A DNA stretch of 9,552 nt from Bdellovibrionales bacterium (GTDB lineage Bacteria; Bdellovibrionota; JAFGOL01). Position 1 is the first letter of the stretch. The number at the start of each line of letters is the position of its first letter. The DNA is taken from assembly GCA_022707945.1 (NCBI GenBank), contig JAKIZQ010000035.1:1-9552 (forward strand), read 5' to 3'. Both the position numbers and the translations under genes were made by a program. Below are positions 1 to 6,600 of this stretch, piece after piece. The notes below the pieces were generated by a model. That model saw only the letters and a program-made list of their open reading frames with translations, had not been told where the DNA came from and searched no databases.

Positions 1-1777
1 GCTTAATCATTGTTACACTAATATCAACGTCCTTTACATTTTTTTCTATTATGTTTTTAAGGGTTCCAGAACAAACACCACAAGAAGAACATACTCCATA
101 AGAACAATCTGGTGTGTTTGAAAGGCCATAAGCCTTTTCCCTTTCATCTATCAACCATTTCTCGTCAACGAGGCTAGAAATATTGCTCCATGGAAGTTTC
201 TTGTCTATTGGTCGAGAAGAAAGATATTTATCCTTGTCTAATCCAAGTTCTTTCATCGAAGAGGTCCATTTTTCATAGTCCATCTCGCTACCCCATGATG
301 AAAATATTTCCCCTTTGCTATAAACACTATAGATAAGGTCTGAAACGTTCTCGTCACCTCTACACAAAATACCTTCAACCTCGCTCATTTTAGCATCACT
401 CCATTTCATAGAAAGATTTTTGCCTCTTATTAGAGTTTGGAGTTTATGTATCCTCTCATTAAAAGCTTCCCAGTCTAGCTGAGCTTCCCATTGAAAAGGA
501 GTATGTGGTTTGGGCACAAAGTTGGATATGCTAACAGAAAGTCTACATCTTTTATTCTTAATATGTTTAACTGCTTCGTGAGCTAAAGACGCTATCGCTT
601 CTACATCTTCCATCGTTTCTGTTGGTAGCCCTATCATAAAATAAGATTTAATACTGTCCCAGTTCAATTCAGACACAGTGCTTACTGTGTTAAATATTTC
701 ATCATCAGACATATCCTTGTTTATGAGTTTACGTATCCTTTTACTTCCTGCTTCTGGTGCTATAGTAAAACCAGATTTAGGAAGTTTAGACAATATATCC
801 AAAAATTCATTACTAATACTTTCTATCCTAAGAGATGGTAAAGAAACGAACATCCCCATCCCCCTGAACTTGTCGTAGATTGAACTAATTAATTTAAGCA
901 ACGGAGAATAATCACAAGCATTCAAAGACAAGAAACCTATGTCTCTATATCCTGTATTAAAGATATCCCTCTCTATACTATTAACAATCTGTAAGGGATC
1001 TCTTTGTCTAACAGGCCTATATATCATCCCTGCCTGACAGAACCTACACCCCCTAGAACAGCCTCTTTGAACTTCGTAAGTTATTCTGTCATGGACTAAC
1101 TCCATGTATGGGATCAATATGTTTTGTATGATTGGAGAATCATTAAGATCAGCAAGAACTTGTTTCTCTATTTTAATAGAATCAGAATGAAAAAGCGGGA
1201 CATAAACTCCACGAAGAGATGACAGCTTTAATAATTTTTCTTTTTTAGAAAGATCCTCTGCTAGTACATCTAGGAATTCAATTATTAGTTTGTCTGCTTC
1301 CCCAATGACAAAGACATCTATAAACTTTTTCATCGGTGCAGGGTTGTACGTGGCCCCACCACCGGCTATTACAATAGGGTCATCTTCTTTTCTTTTATCG
1401 GAAAATATTTCTAGGCCACCTAGTTCTAACATCGCAAGTACGTTTGTATAACAAAGTTCATTTTGCATAGAGAATCCAACCGCAGAGAATTCTCTAAACT
1501 CTCTGCCAGATTCAAGAGATAAAAGTTTAAGACCTTTGGACCTTATTTGAGATATAGCGTCCTTCCAAGGCATATAGACTCTTTCCATGGAATGAGAGGA
1601 CAAATAATTAACCCTCTCATACAATATCCTTGAACCATGGTGCGACATGCCTATTTCATATACGTCTGGAAAAGCCAGTAAAATAGAAGCTGGAGCGTCC
1701 TTTTTATAAGTAGCATGTATTTCATGACCAATATATCTTAGAGGTTTTTGTATGTTGGTATTAATAAACTTACTCAC
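1..1777 (-). CDS. B12-binding-type radical SAM protein, TIGR03960-like (3' end off window)
   Basis: My own reading of the reverse strand gives an open frame of 592 codons from GTG at 1777-1775 to the left edge, with no stop, so the C-terminus is missing. The N-terminal ~200 residues carry FPDVYEIGMSHHG (residues 36-48), GFSMQNELCYTN and IAGGGATYNPAP, typical of the degenerate B12-binding Rossmann domain of the TIGR03960 family. The radical SAM cluster motif is C240-x3-C244-x2-C247 within RGCSRGCRFCQAGMIYRP, which binds a 4Fe-4S cluster and S-adenosylmethionine; TIAPEAGSKR follows as expected. A second cysteine set, C558-x4-C563-x2-C566-x2-C569, lies near the visible end and may bind another metal centre (inference). 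Family members are often next to, or fused with, a TIGR03936/DUF2344 domain, which could follow beyond base 1. The substrate of this family is not established. GTG is chosen because GGGAG sits 8 bases upstream and GTG overlaps the rluA stop by one base (TAGTG), indicating co-transcription. Confidence 0.88.
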   Translation of the reverse strand, partial: MSKFINTNIQKPLRYIGHEIHATYKKDAPASILLAFPDVYEIGMSHHGSRILYERVNYLSSHSMERVYMPWKDAISQIRSKGLKLLSLESGREFREFSAVGFSMQNELCYTNVLAMLELGGLEIFSDKRKEDDPIVIAGGGATYNPAPMKKFIDVFVIGEADKLIIEFLDVLAEDLSKKEKLLKLSSLRGVYVPLFHSDSIKIEKQVLADLNDSPIIQNILIPYMELVHDRITYEVQRGCSRGCRFCQAGMIYRPVRQRDPLQIVNSIERDIFNTGYRDIGFLSLNACDYSPLLKLISSIYDKFRGMGMFVSLPSLRIESISNEFLDILSKLPKSGFTIAPEAGSKRIRKLINKDMSDDEIFNTVSTVSELNWDSIKSYFMIGLPTETMEDVEAIASLAHEAVKHIKNKRCRLSVSISNFVPKPHTPFQWEAQLDWEAFNERIHKLQTLIRGKNLSMKWSDAKMSEVEGILCRGDENVSDLIYSVYSKGEIFSSWGSEMDYEKWTSSMKELGLDKDKYLSSRPIDKKLPWSNISSLVDEKWLIDEREKAYGLSNTPDCSYGVCSSCGVCSGTLKNIIEKNVKDVDISVTMIK

Positions 1778-2445
1778 TAAAAGAACTCCCTAAACATAGA
1801 AGAAAGTTCTATCTCGCTTTCTATTTGCATATTTTGCTGTGTGTTTGGATGTACAAAAGACATCCTCTTAGAAATAAGCATTAAAGAAGGATGCTCAAGA
1901 AAATCTTTATTATAGAGTCTGTCTCCACATATTGGATGGCCTATGCTTAAAAGATGAACTCTTATTTGGTGTCTTACCCCTGTGTCAGCGTGAAGTTCTA
2001 AATCACAAGAATCTATCCCTTTATTAAGAACTATCCACCTTGTCATAGCAGGTCTTGCCTGACCTCTGTACACTCTATATCCGTCTTTTACTGCCACCAT
2101 TTTTTTTGTACTTTTAAGAGAATGGGCTATTGGGACATCTATACGACCTTCTTGTTCTTGAACACAACCCTTTACACGGGCATGATATGTTTTTTTGATA
2201 TTTTTATTTTCAAAAAGGACTCTAATCTTTTCATAAACATCAACGTTCTTTGCAAGAAGCATAACTCCAAGGGTCTCATTATCCAACCTATGAGTAAATC
2301 CATAGTCTGGTATAGAAGCCAGCATTGGAAACTCAAGAATAAGTTCATCAGAAAGGCCATAACTATCACCTAGCCTTATACACGGTACTGTAGAAAGTTT
2401 GTCTATCACCAATAAATCTTTGTCTTCATACAATATTTTATACAA
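1777..2445 (-). CDS. RluA-family pseudouridine synthase
   Basis: This 222-residue protein is the size of a stand-alone RluA catalytic domain and has no S4 RNA-binding domain. It should isomerise uridine to pseudouridine in rRNA or tRNA; the target cannot be told from sequence. Motif II is HRLDNETLGVML with catalytic Asp55; motif III Tyr87 is in KTYHARVKG; the third conserved block is TGVRHQIRVHL (Arg162) followed by GHPICGD. RMSFVHP near residue 194 is the usual C-terminal block. Departures from the family: the common K-P-x-G after the first strands reads K16-L-S-T, and TSG after HRLD reads TLG. The start is TTG at 2445-2443, backed by GAGGT 7 bases upstream; no ATG lies suitably nearby. It leads the unit that continues into the radical SAM gene, with a one-base overlap. 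The catalytic residues are intact, so I expect an active enzyme. Confidence 0.88.
   Translation of the reverse strand: MYKILYEDKDLLVIDKLSTVPCIRLGDSYGLSDELILEFPMLASIPDYGFTHRLDNETLGVMLLAKNVDVYEKIRVLFENKNIKKTYHARVKGCVQEQEGRIDVPIAHSLKSTKKMVAVKDGYRVYRGQARPAMTRWIVLNKGIDSCDLELHADTGVRHQIRVHLLSIGHPICGDRLYNKDFLEHPSLMLISKRMSFVHPNTQQNMQIESEIELSSMFREFF
1786..1790 (-). promoter_or_regulatory. Shine-Dalgarno site deciding the GTG start of the radical SAM gene
   Basis: On the reverse strand GGGAG lies 8 bases before GTG (1777-1775), inside the last codons of the rluA-like gene. It is the best ribosome binding site near this boundary and supports GTG as initiator and translational coupling to the upstream gene. 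Confidence 0.6.
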
Positions 2446-2452
2446 GTTGGAG

Positions 2453-2457
2453 ACCTC
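2453..2457 (-). promoter_or_regulatory. Shine-Dalgarno site of the rluA-like gene
   Basis: GAGGT on the reverse strand lies 7 bases before the TTG codon at 2445-2443. This spacing and match justify the non-ATG start. Confidence 0.55.
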
Positions 2458-2465
2458 TGGAGACA

Positions 2466-2494
2466 GATATCCCCTAATTGCTATTGACAGTCAA
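2466..2494 (-). promoter_or_regulatory. Possible weak promoter for rluA-like/radical SAM unit
   Basis: Reading leftwards, TTGACT (2494-2489) is five of six to the -35 consensus and is followed after 17 bases by GATATC (2471-2466), a poor -10. An alternative -10, GATAAT at 2509-2504, is better but has only TTGTTT (2531-2526) as its -35. One of the two must presumably serve, since the unit has no other upstream space on this strand except the body of the TrpD-like gene. Confidence 0.25.
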
Positions 2495-2495
2495 T
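2483..2495. repeat. Perfect 13-base palindrome in the divergent intergenic region
   Basis: ATTGAC-A-GTCAAT has two perfect 6-base arms around one central base. It holds TTGACA reading rightwards and TTGACT reading leftwards, so it can act as shared, back-to-back -35 elements for the TrpD-like gene and the rluA-like gene. It could instead be an operator for a dimeric regulator. No second copy was noticed in the other short intergenic gap. Confidence 0.6.
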
Positions 2496-2511
2496 GGGCT
2501 TTTATTATCAT
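2484..2511 (+). promoter_or_regulatory. Sigma70-like promoter for the TrpD-like gene
   Basis: A perfect -35 TTGACA (2484-2489) is followed after 16 bases by TATCAT (2506-2511), five of six matches to the -10 consensus. Transcription would begin around 2517-2521, which places ATG 2494 upstream of the transcript and leaves ATG 2521 with a leader of only zero to four bases. There is no Shine-Dalgarno sequence before either ATG, in keeping with a leaderless or near-leaderless mRNA. Not experimentally supported. Confidence 0.45.
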
Positions 2512-2520
2512 CTCAGACAA

Positions 2521-3555
2521 ATGGAAAACAATATCGAATCCAAATATCTTGTAAAGTTAATAGAACATTTTTCTCTTAACACAGAAGAAAGCAAAGAGCT
2601 TATGGACCTATTCCTGTCTGGAGAGTTTAATCCTATAACTGCAGCCGCAATATTATCCATAATATCATTTAAAGGGGAACAACCAGAAGAGCTTGCTGGT
2701 TTTTCATTATCTCTAACAGGACAGATGAAAAAATTCAACTCTGCATACACAGATCTAATAGACATAGTTGGTACTGGTGGGGACAATAAAAAAGCATTCA
2801 ATATATCCACTGTAGCATCACTAATGCTTTCCTGCTTAGGTATAAAAGTAGCAAAACAAATAAGGTTCTCATCTTCTTCAAAGTGTGGGAGCGGTGATCT
2901 TCTTAAAGCCTATGGCATAAACATAGAAGCCAGCTATGACCAAAAAAAGTTGTGTCTAGAAGAAGAAAACTTTGTTTTTATAAACAGCACTGAATACTAT
3001 CCTGTAATAGATAAGATAAAAAAAATAGAAGCTGAACTTGGGTTTTCAACAATTTTGAACTTGTTGCCAGTTCTATGTCATCCCGCAATGGTAAACAAAA
3101 TAATAATCGGGACACCAGACAGGATAAAAGCTTCTTTAATGGCTAGATGTCTTGAGTTAATCGGTATACAGAAAGCATATGTATTATGGAACGAAGCTGG
3201 CTATGATGAAATAGTCCCTATAGGCAATACAAGAGTTATCGTTGTTGAGAAGAATAAAGAAAAAAGAGAACTCACCCTTACAGCTAATGATTTTGCTATA
3301 TCTGGCAATTACAAGGTCGGAACAGTTATTAAAGGTGGAACATTAGAAATAAACAAAGAAATGTTAGAAGAAGTTGATTCTTTCTCTTATGGTATAGCTT
3401 TAGACACTATAATAATGAACGTTGCTCTAGCATTAAGGCTGGGCGGACACATAGAGCACCTAAGAGAGGGCGCAGAATTAATAAAATCAAAATTCAAGAA
3501 AGGCATGTTGTTAGATAAGATTCAAAAAATATCTAAAATAAGTAACTCAATTTAA
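2521..3555 (+). CDS. TrpD-like phosphoribosyltransferase-fold protein with altered acceptor site
   Basis: With the start at ATG 2521 the product is 344 residues, the usual size of anthranilate phosphoribosyltransferase. A longer reading from ATG 2494 adds nine residues but would begin upstream of the predicted transcript. The alpha-helical N-terminal domain is followed by the PRPP-binding GTGGD (84-88) in DIVGTGGDNKKAFNIST, with NIST at 94-97; the Mg-binding Asp-Glu pair appears at 229-230 (GYDEIV). Several otherwise highly conserved TrpD residues are changed: KHGNR is K-Q-I-R-F (112-116), the anthranilate-contacting Arg of VRxELG is Glu170, the next RT is ST, and LGPLxNP is LLPVLCHP. This suggests it binds PRPP or a nucleotide but does not make phosphoribosyl-anthranilate; a role nearer to the TrpD2/YbiB group is possible. 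No other tryptophan gene is in the window. It is a single-gene unit on the plus strand, divergent from rluA and convergent with the NHL gene. Confidence 0.82.
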   Translation: MENNIESKYLVKLIEHFSLNTEESKELMDLFLSGEFNPITAAAILSIISFKGEQPEELAGFSLSLTGQMKKFNSAYTDLIDIVGTGGDNKKAFNISTVASLMLSCLGIKVAKQIRFSSSSKCGSGDLLKAYGINIEASYDQKKLCLEEENFVFINSTEYYPVIDKIKKIEAELGFSTILNLLPVLCHPAMVNKIIIGTPDRIKASLMARCLELIGIQKAYVLWNEAGYDEIVPIGNTRVIVVEKNKEKRELTLTANDFAISGNYKVGTVIKGGTLEINKEMLEEVDSFSYGIALDTIIMNVALALRLGGHIEHLREGAELIKSKFKKGMLLDKIQKISKISNSI

Positions 3556-3557
3556 GC

Positions 3558-6104
3558 TCAGTATATAAGCACTCTGTTGTTAAGTTTATCAGCAATATAA
3601 ATTATCTTGTCTTTTATATATGTCTTATACGGACCATACAAAGTAGAGGGCGTTGGTGTCGAGTTTATATTCTTTTTACCTACTACTCCATAAACTTTCC
3701 ATGAACCAGAATCATCTTTTACAAGAACAAGAACTCTATTATTACCATGATCAGTGATATACATTCTGTCGTTAAAAACAAAAACGCCTGTTGGTGAACT
3801 AAGACCATCCTCTACGGTTTTAGAGCCCATATTAGGGAACATGTCCTTAAATTTTTTCTGGCCTATAACGGAATCTGCATGCCATCCATTCATCGTCGGG
3901 ATCTTATCAAAGACAAGAACCCTATTATTTCCTGTATCTGCAACGTACAAAGAATTTCCATCGCTGTATACTCCAGCAGGATACATCATAGTATTATAAT
4001 TAGGAGAATCCTTTCCTTTATTAGGGGAAACGCCTGTCACAGAGGATTGACCCAAAACAAGATCAAACTCCTTACTGCTAGTTCTTGGCATCTCATTCCA
4101 CATCAAGATTCTGCTATTACCTGTATCAGCTATAAAGAACCTTTTTCCGTCGTAGAACAATCCAGATGGATCTTTTAGACCAGTTATTTCTATCTCAGGA
4201 ACAGCTTTATCATTTAAAGGTAATTTGAATATCAGGACTCTGTTGTTAGCACTATCCGCTACAGCCAAGAGTTTATCTTCAATTATGTGAACTGCCTTTG
4301 GCGAATTAAGTTTACCACCATAATTAAATTCAAAATCATTTTCAGAACCATAAAGTTCTGGCATCTTAGACCAATAAACAATTCTATTATTAGCCGTATC
4401 AGCAACATAAATCCCACCAGATTTATCAGGGACTACGTCACAAGGAGCGTTAAGTCCATTAGGCAAACTTTCTTCCAGTCCCCATATATTCTTAAGATTC
4501 CTATAAAAATCATACTGACCAAGAACCATAAAGGAAGCATCATATCTTTCTTGTTTTTGTTTTGTTGTTGGTTCTGATGAAAATTTTATTGAACCTATTT
4601 TACCACTGCCTCTAACCATAAAATATTTATAACTATTAAATTCAGAGTCATAGCCAAGTTTTCTTACATCTTCCTTAATGTCCCTTGCTATATTAAACCA
4701 TTTACCAGAGGATTTATCTTCTCCAATACCTATATATATTTCTCCATCTTTTATTTTCTGATAGTCCTCGTTCATAGGTACATAGTGAACGTACTTTACT
4801 ATATTCCCCGTATCTACAGCTAGCATTATATCGAACGGTTCAAAGAACCACATATCCCAGCTTATAAAAGAATTTTTATCTTGAGCTGTTTTTTGTGGAA
4901 ACTTATAACGATATCCATTCTTAAGTCCATCACCAACAAGCTGTGCAACATCTCCCTTTTCTATGTCATTATATACTTCTATAGAGGCCCCAGATGGATC
5001 GGTATCGTACACTTCCCAGCCGTCTATAACACTGGTATCAACTGGCGTTTTTGCTATAAGTTTTATTTCATCTAGATAACCCTCGCCATCTACCAGTATA
5101 GAAGCAACAGATTTAATATCTGTACCGGGCATAACATTACGAATATCGTCAGAAAGATTCCTGGTGAAAACATGCCACACACCATCCTTTACTGTTTCAC
5201 CCAAGTAATAATATATTATGCCTTTTTCTTTATCATAAGATGTGGGCTTATTACCTAGCCTATAAGACATTATGTACTTTCCTCTAGAAGAAGTTCCAAT
5301 AACATATAGGTTAAGATCACTTGTTGTTTTTAACTTCCATTGTAAAACTACGTTGGTCTTAATATCCCAATACTTAGAATCTTGTTTTCTTAGTCTAAAA
5401 GAAGCTTTATTAGGACCAGAATCTATTTTTATTATCTCGCCTAATAAAGTATCAAAGTCGATAGATATAGATCCGCCCTTTCCTATCTTATCCCAACCCT
5501 TAAGGCCGTTGTCACCATCCGACAGTAATATATCCTTTGGAAGATAACTTAAGACCCAAATATCATCTAAGTATCCACTGCCTCTAAAAAAGAGGTCCAA
5601 GATATTATTTATCTTTATTTTTTTATCCAATAAATTTAGATCAGCTTGCAGATCTCTTACAACAGTTTTCCAGTTACCATCCCTGTACCTTGAGCCAAGA
5701 CCTATATGAAAATAATCTGCACCCGTTCTAAAATTAATGGACATATCAGTATAAACTATCTTTTTTATACCTTGTGTTGTTTGAACCTCTACACCTATAA
5801 CAAATGGCCTGTTGAATTTCATTTTCCACTGTAGAACTTTGCCATCTTTTATATTGAGGGGTTCTCCTTTGTTACCCTTAAGTATGAACTCATTAACGAG
5901 ACTGTCAGACTTTATCCTTATTACATTTTTTCTTTCTTTATCTGAACTGATATAGTCAACTCCAATATCAGTAGAAACTGGACCAACAACTTTCCACCTA
6001 CTCATTTTTGGTCTTTCTGCATCATCTAAAATAAAAACAGATGGATAATCCTGCGCAAAAAGGTTTAACGACATAATTAAAAAATTAATAATTAATAATT
6101 TCAT
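3558..6104 (-). CDS. Secreted protein: three ~160-residue repeat domains plus six-repeat NHL beta-propeller
   Basis: An 848-residue protein with a signal peptide (Lys2, hydrophobic core, cleavage likely after A17 in NLFA|QDY). No lipobox Cys, transmembrane anchor or sorting signal follows, so it is probably periplasmic or released. Three tandem domains span about residues 26-187, 194-351 and 361-509, sharing a (D/S)Gx-W...(R)(D/N) block (142, 307, 466) and a GxGYLDxI-like block (175, 340, 499). The C-terminal part has six NHL-type units at about 551, 599, 643, 707, 768 and 822, each ending in (A/T)D..N(N/S)R(I/V)..., separated in part by VLGQ-type linkers; they would close a six-bladed propeller, a fold used for protein, sugar or RNA binding and in some lyases. 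The N-terminal repeats look like beta-sandwich binding modules, but I do not recognise a named family. ATG 6104 follows trmL by 34 bases without a Shine-Dalgarno site. Function unknown; surface or polysaccharide binding is a guess. Confidence 0.85.
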   Translation of the reverse strand: MKLLIINFLIMSLNLFAQDYPSVFILDDAERPKMSRWKVVGPVSTDIGVDYISSDKERKNVIRIKSDSLVNEFILKGNKGEPLNIKDGKVLQWKMKFNRPFVIGVEVQTTQGIKKIVYTDMSINFRTGADYFHIGLGSRYRDGNWKTVVRDLQADLNLLDKKIKINNILDLFFRGSGYLDDIWVLSYLPKDILLSDGDNGLKGWDKIGKGGSISIDFDTLLGEIIKIDSGPNKASFRLRKQDSKYWDIKTNVVLQWKLKTTSDLNLYVIGTSSRGKYIMSYRLGNKPTSYDKEKGIIYYYLGETVKDGVWHVFTRNLSDDIRNVMPGTDIKSVASILVDGEGYLDEIKLIAKTPVDTSVIDGWEVYDTDPSGASIEVYNDIEKGDVAQLVGDGLKNGYRYKFPQKTAQDKNSFISWDMWFFEPFDIMLAVDTGNIVKYVHYVPMNEDYQKIKDGEIYIGIGEDKSSGKWFNIARDIKEDVRKLGYDSEFNSYKYFMVRGSGKIGSIKFSSEPTTKQKQERYDASFMVLGQYDFYRNLKNIWGLEESLPNGLNAPCDVVPDKSGGIYVADTANNRIVYWSKMPELYGSENDFEFNYGGKLNSPKAVHIIEDKLLAVADSANNRVLIFKLPLNDKAVPEIEITGLKDPSGLFYDGKRFFIADTGNSRILMWNEMPRTSSKEFDLVLGQSSVTGVSPNKGKDSPNYNTMMYPAGVYSDGNSLYVADTGNNRVLVFDKIPTMNGWHADSVIGQKKFKDMFPNMGSKTVEDGLSSPTGVFVFNDRMYITDHGNNRVLVLVKDDSGSWKVYGVVGKKNINSTPTPSTLYGPYKTYIKDKIIYIADKLNNRVLIY
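3561..4454 (-). repeat. Region encoding six NHL repeats
   Basis: Six units of roughly 27-31 residues end in ADTANNRI, ADSANNRV, ADTGNSRI, ADTGNNRV, TDHGNNRV and ADKLNNRV. The last unit ends with the protein (RVLIY-stop), so the propeller is complete and forms the C-terminus. MVLGQ, LVLGQ and SVIGQ linkers recur between blades, as in many bacterial extracytoplasmic NHL proteins. Confidence 0.8.
4578..6029 (-). repeat. Region encoding three tandem copies of a ~160-residue domain
   Basis: The copies map to about 6029-5544, 5525-5052 and 5024-4578. The two anchor blocks, DGNW/DGVW/SGKW and GSGYLD/GEGYLD/GSGKIG, recur with identical spacing of 165 and then 159 residues, which shows true domain repetition. 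At DNA level the copies are strongly diverged, so this is old duplication and not a recombining repeat. Confidence 0.7.
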
Positions 6105-6114
6105 AATAGATATA

Positions 6115-6142
6115 TTTATATCACTTATTAAAAAATAGTCAG
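6115..6142 (-). promoter_or_regulatory. Possible promoter for the NHL-domain gene
   Basis: Reading leftwards, CTGACT (6142-6137, four of six to -35) is followed after 16 bases by TATAAA (6120-6115, five of six to -10). The -10 ends 10 bases before ATG 6104, so the transcript would start about 0-4 bases ahead of the start codon. No Shine-Dalgarno sequence is present in the 34-base gap. The AT-richness of this stretch makes chance matches easy. Read-through from trmL is the alternative. Confidence 0.3.
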
Positions 6143-6600
6143 TGCTTTATCTGTCTTATTGCTTCATATACAGCTATACCCACAGCACTGGATAGATTTA
6201 GAGACCTTACATTGTCCGTCAACATCGGTATCTTTAAAGCCACGCCCCTTTTATCAGAAAGTATAATTTCATTCAGCCCGACATCTTCTGGACCAAATAT
6301 CAAAGCATCACCATCAATCAGCTCTTGATTGAACAGGCTCTTTTCTGCTTTTTTAGTAAAAAAGAAAGCCCTCCCATTATGAGTTCTAAAAAAAGCATCA
6401 ATATCTTCGTGTAAGATTAATCTAACATGATCCCAATAATCAAGTCCTGCCCTTTTTAGATGTTTATCGTCAATACTAAAGCCCATCTTCCCCACTATAT
6501 GAAGTTCCAGATCATTTGCGGCGCATAGTCTTGCTATATTACCGGTATTAGGAGGTATAAGAGGATTAACGAGTACAACTTTTAAAAATATATTAGCCAA
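6139..6600 (-). CDS. trmL: tRNA (cytidine/uridine-34-2'-O)-methyltransferase TrmL
   Basis: A 153-residue SPOUT-class methyltransferase, close to the ~157 residues of known TrmL. It methylates the ribose 2'-OH of the wobble nucleotide in certain tRNA-Leu species with S-adenosylmethionine. Visible family motifs are PPNTGNIARLCA (residues 16-27, motif 1), GFSIDDKHLKRAGLDYWDH, FGPEDVGL (102-109, motif 2) and the knot-forming VRSLNLSSAVGIAVYEA (131-147, motif 3), in the right order for a trefoil knot. The start is TTG at 6600-6598, within the last codons of uvrB; GAGG lies 7 bases upstream. The genes overlap by 8 bases (TTGGCTAA), so translation is probably coupled to uvrB. The stop is TGA. Nothing looks truncated. 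The assignment to TrmL over other short SpoU-type methyltransferases rests on length and on the GFSxDDKxLxRAGLDY block. Confidence 0.92.
   Translation of the reverse strand: MANIFLKVVLVNPLIPPNTGNIARLCAANDLELHIVGKMGFSIDDKHLKRAGLDYWDHVRLILHEDIDAFFRTHNGRAFFFTKKAEKSLFNQELIDGDALIFGPEDVGLNEIILSDKRGVALKIPMLTDNVRSLNLSSAVGIAVYEAIRQIKH

Noticed and set aside
678..878. 66-codon plus-strand open frame
   Set aside because: It lies antisense within the radical SAM coding region, which has clear family motifs; composition and lack of a ribosome binding site mark it as a shadow.
2122..2373. Plus-strand open frame across the rluA-like gene, and a second minus-strand frame at 2172-2369
   Set aside because: Both overlap the conserved HRLD region of the pseudouridine synthase in other frames and resemble no family.
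2494..2496. ATG 2494 as the start of the TrpD-like gene
   Set aside because: It lies inside the spacer of the best promoter, has no Shine-Dalgarno site and adds nine residues not typical of the family; 2521 fits better, though this is not certain.
2508..2810. 100-codon minus-strand open frame within the TrpD-like gene
   Set aside because: Antisense to the GTGGD/NIST motif region, with no ribosome binding site; a shadow of the real gene.
3754..5547. Several plus-strand frames of 64-99 codons opposite the NHL gene
   Set aside because: They are scattered, short and antisense to a continuous 848-codon gene with coherent repeats; none shows a recognisable domain.
6061..6120. AT-rich stretch with repeated TAATAATTAA as a possible origin or UP element
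   Set aside because: Most of it encodes the signal peptide (MKLLIINFLIM), whose Lys, Leu, Ile and Asn codons explain the composition; no DnaA-box cluster is visible.
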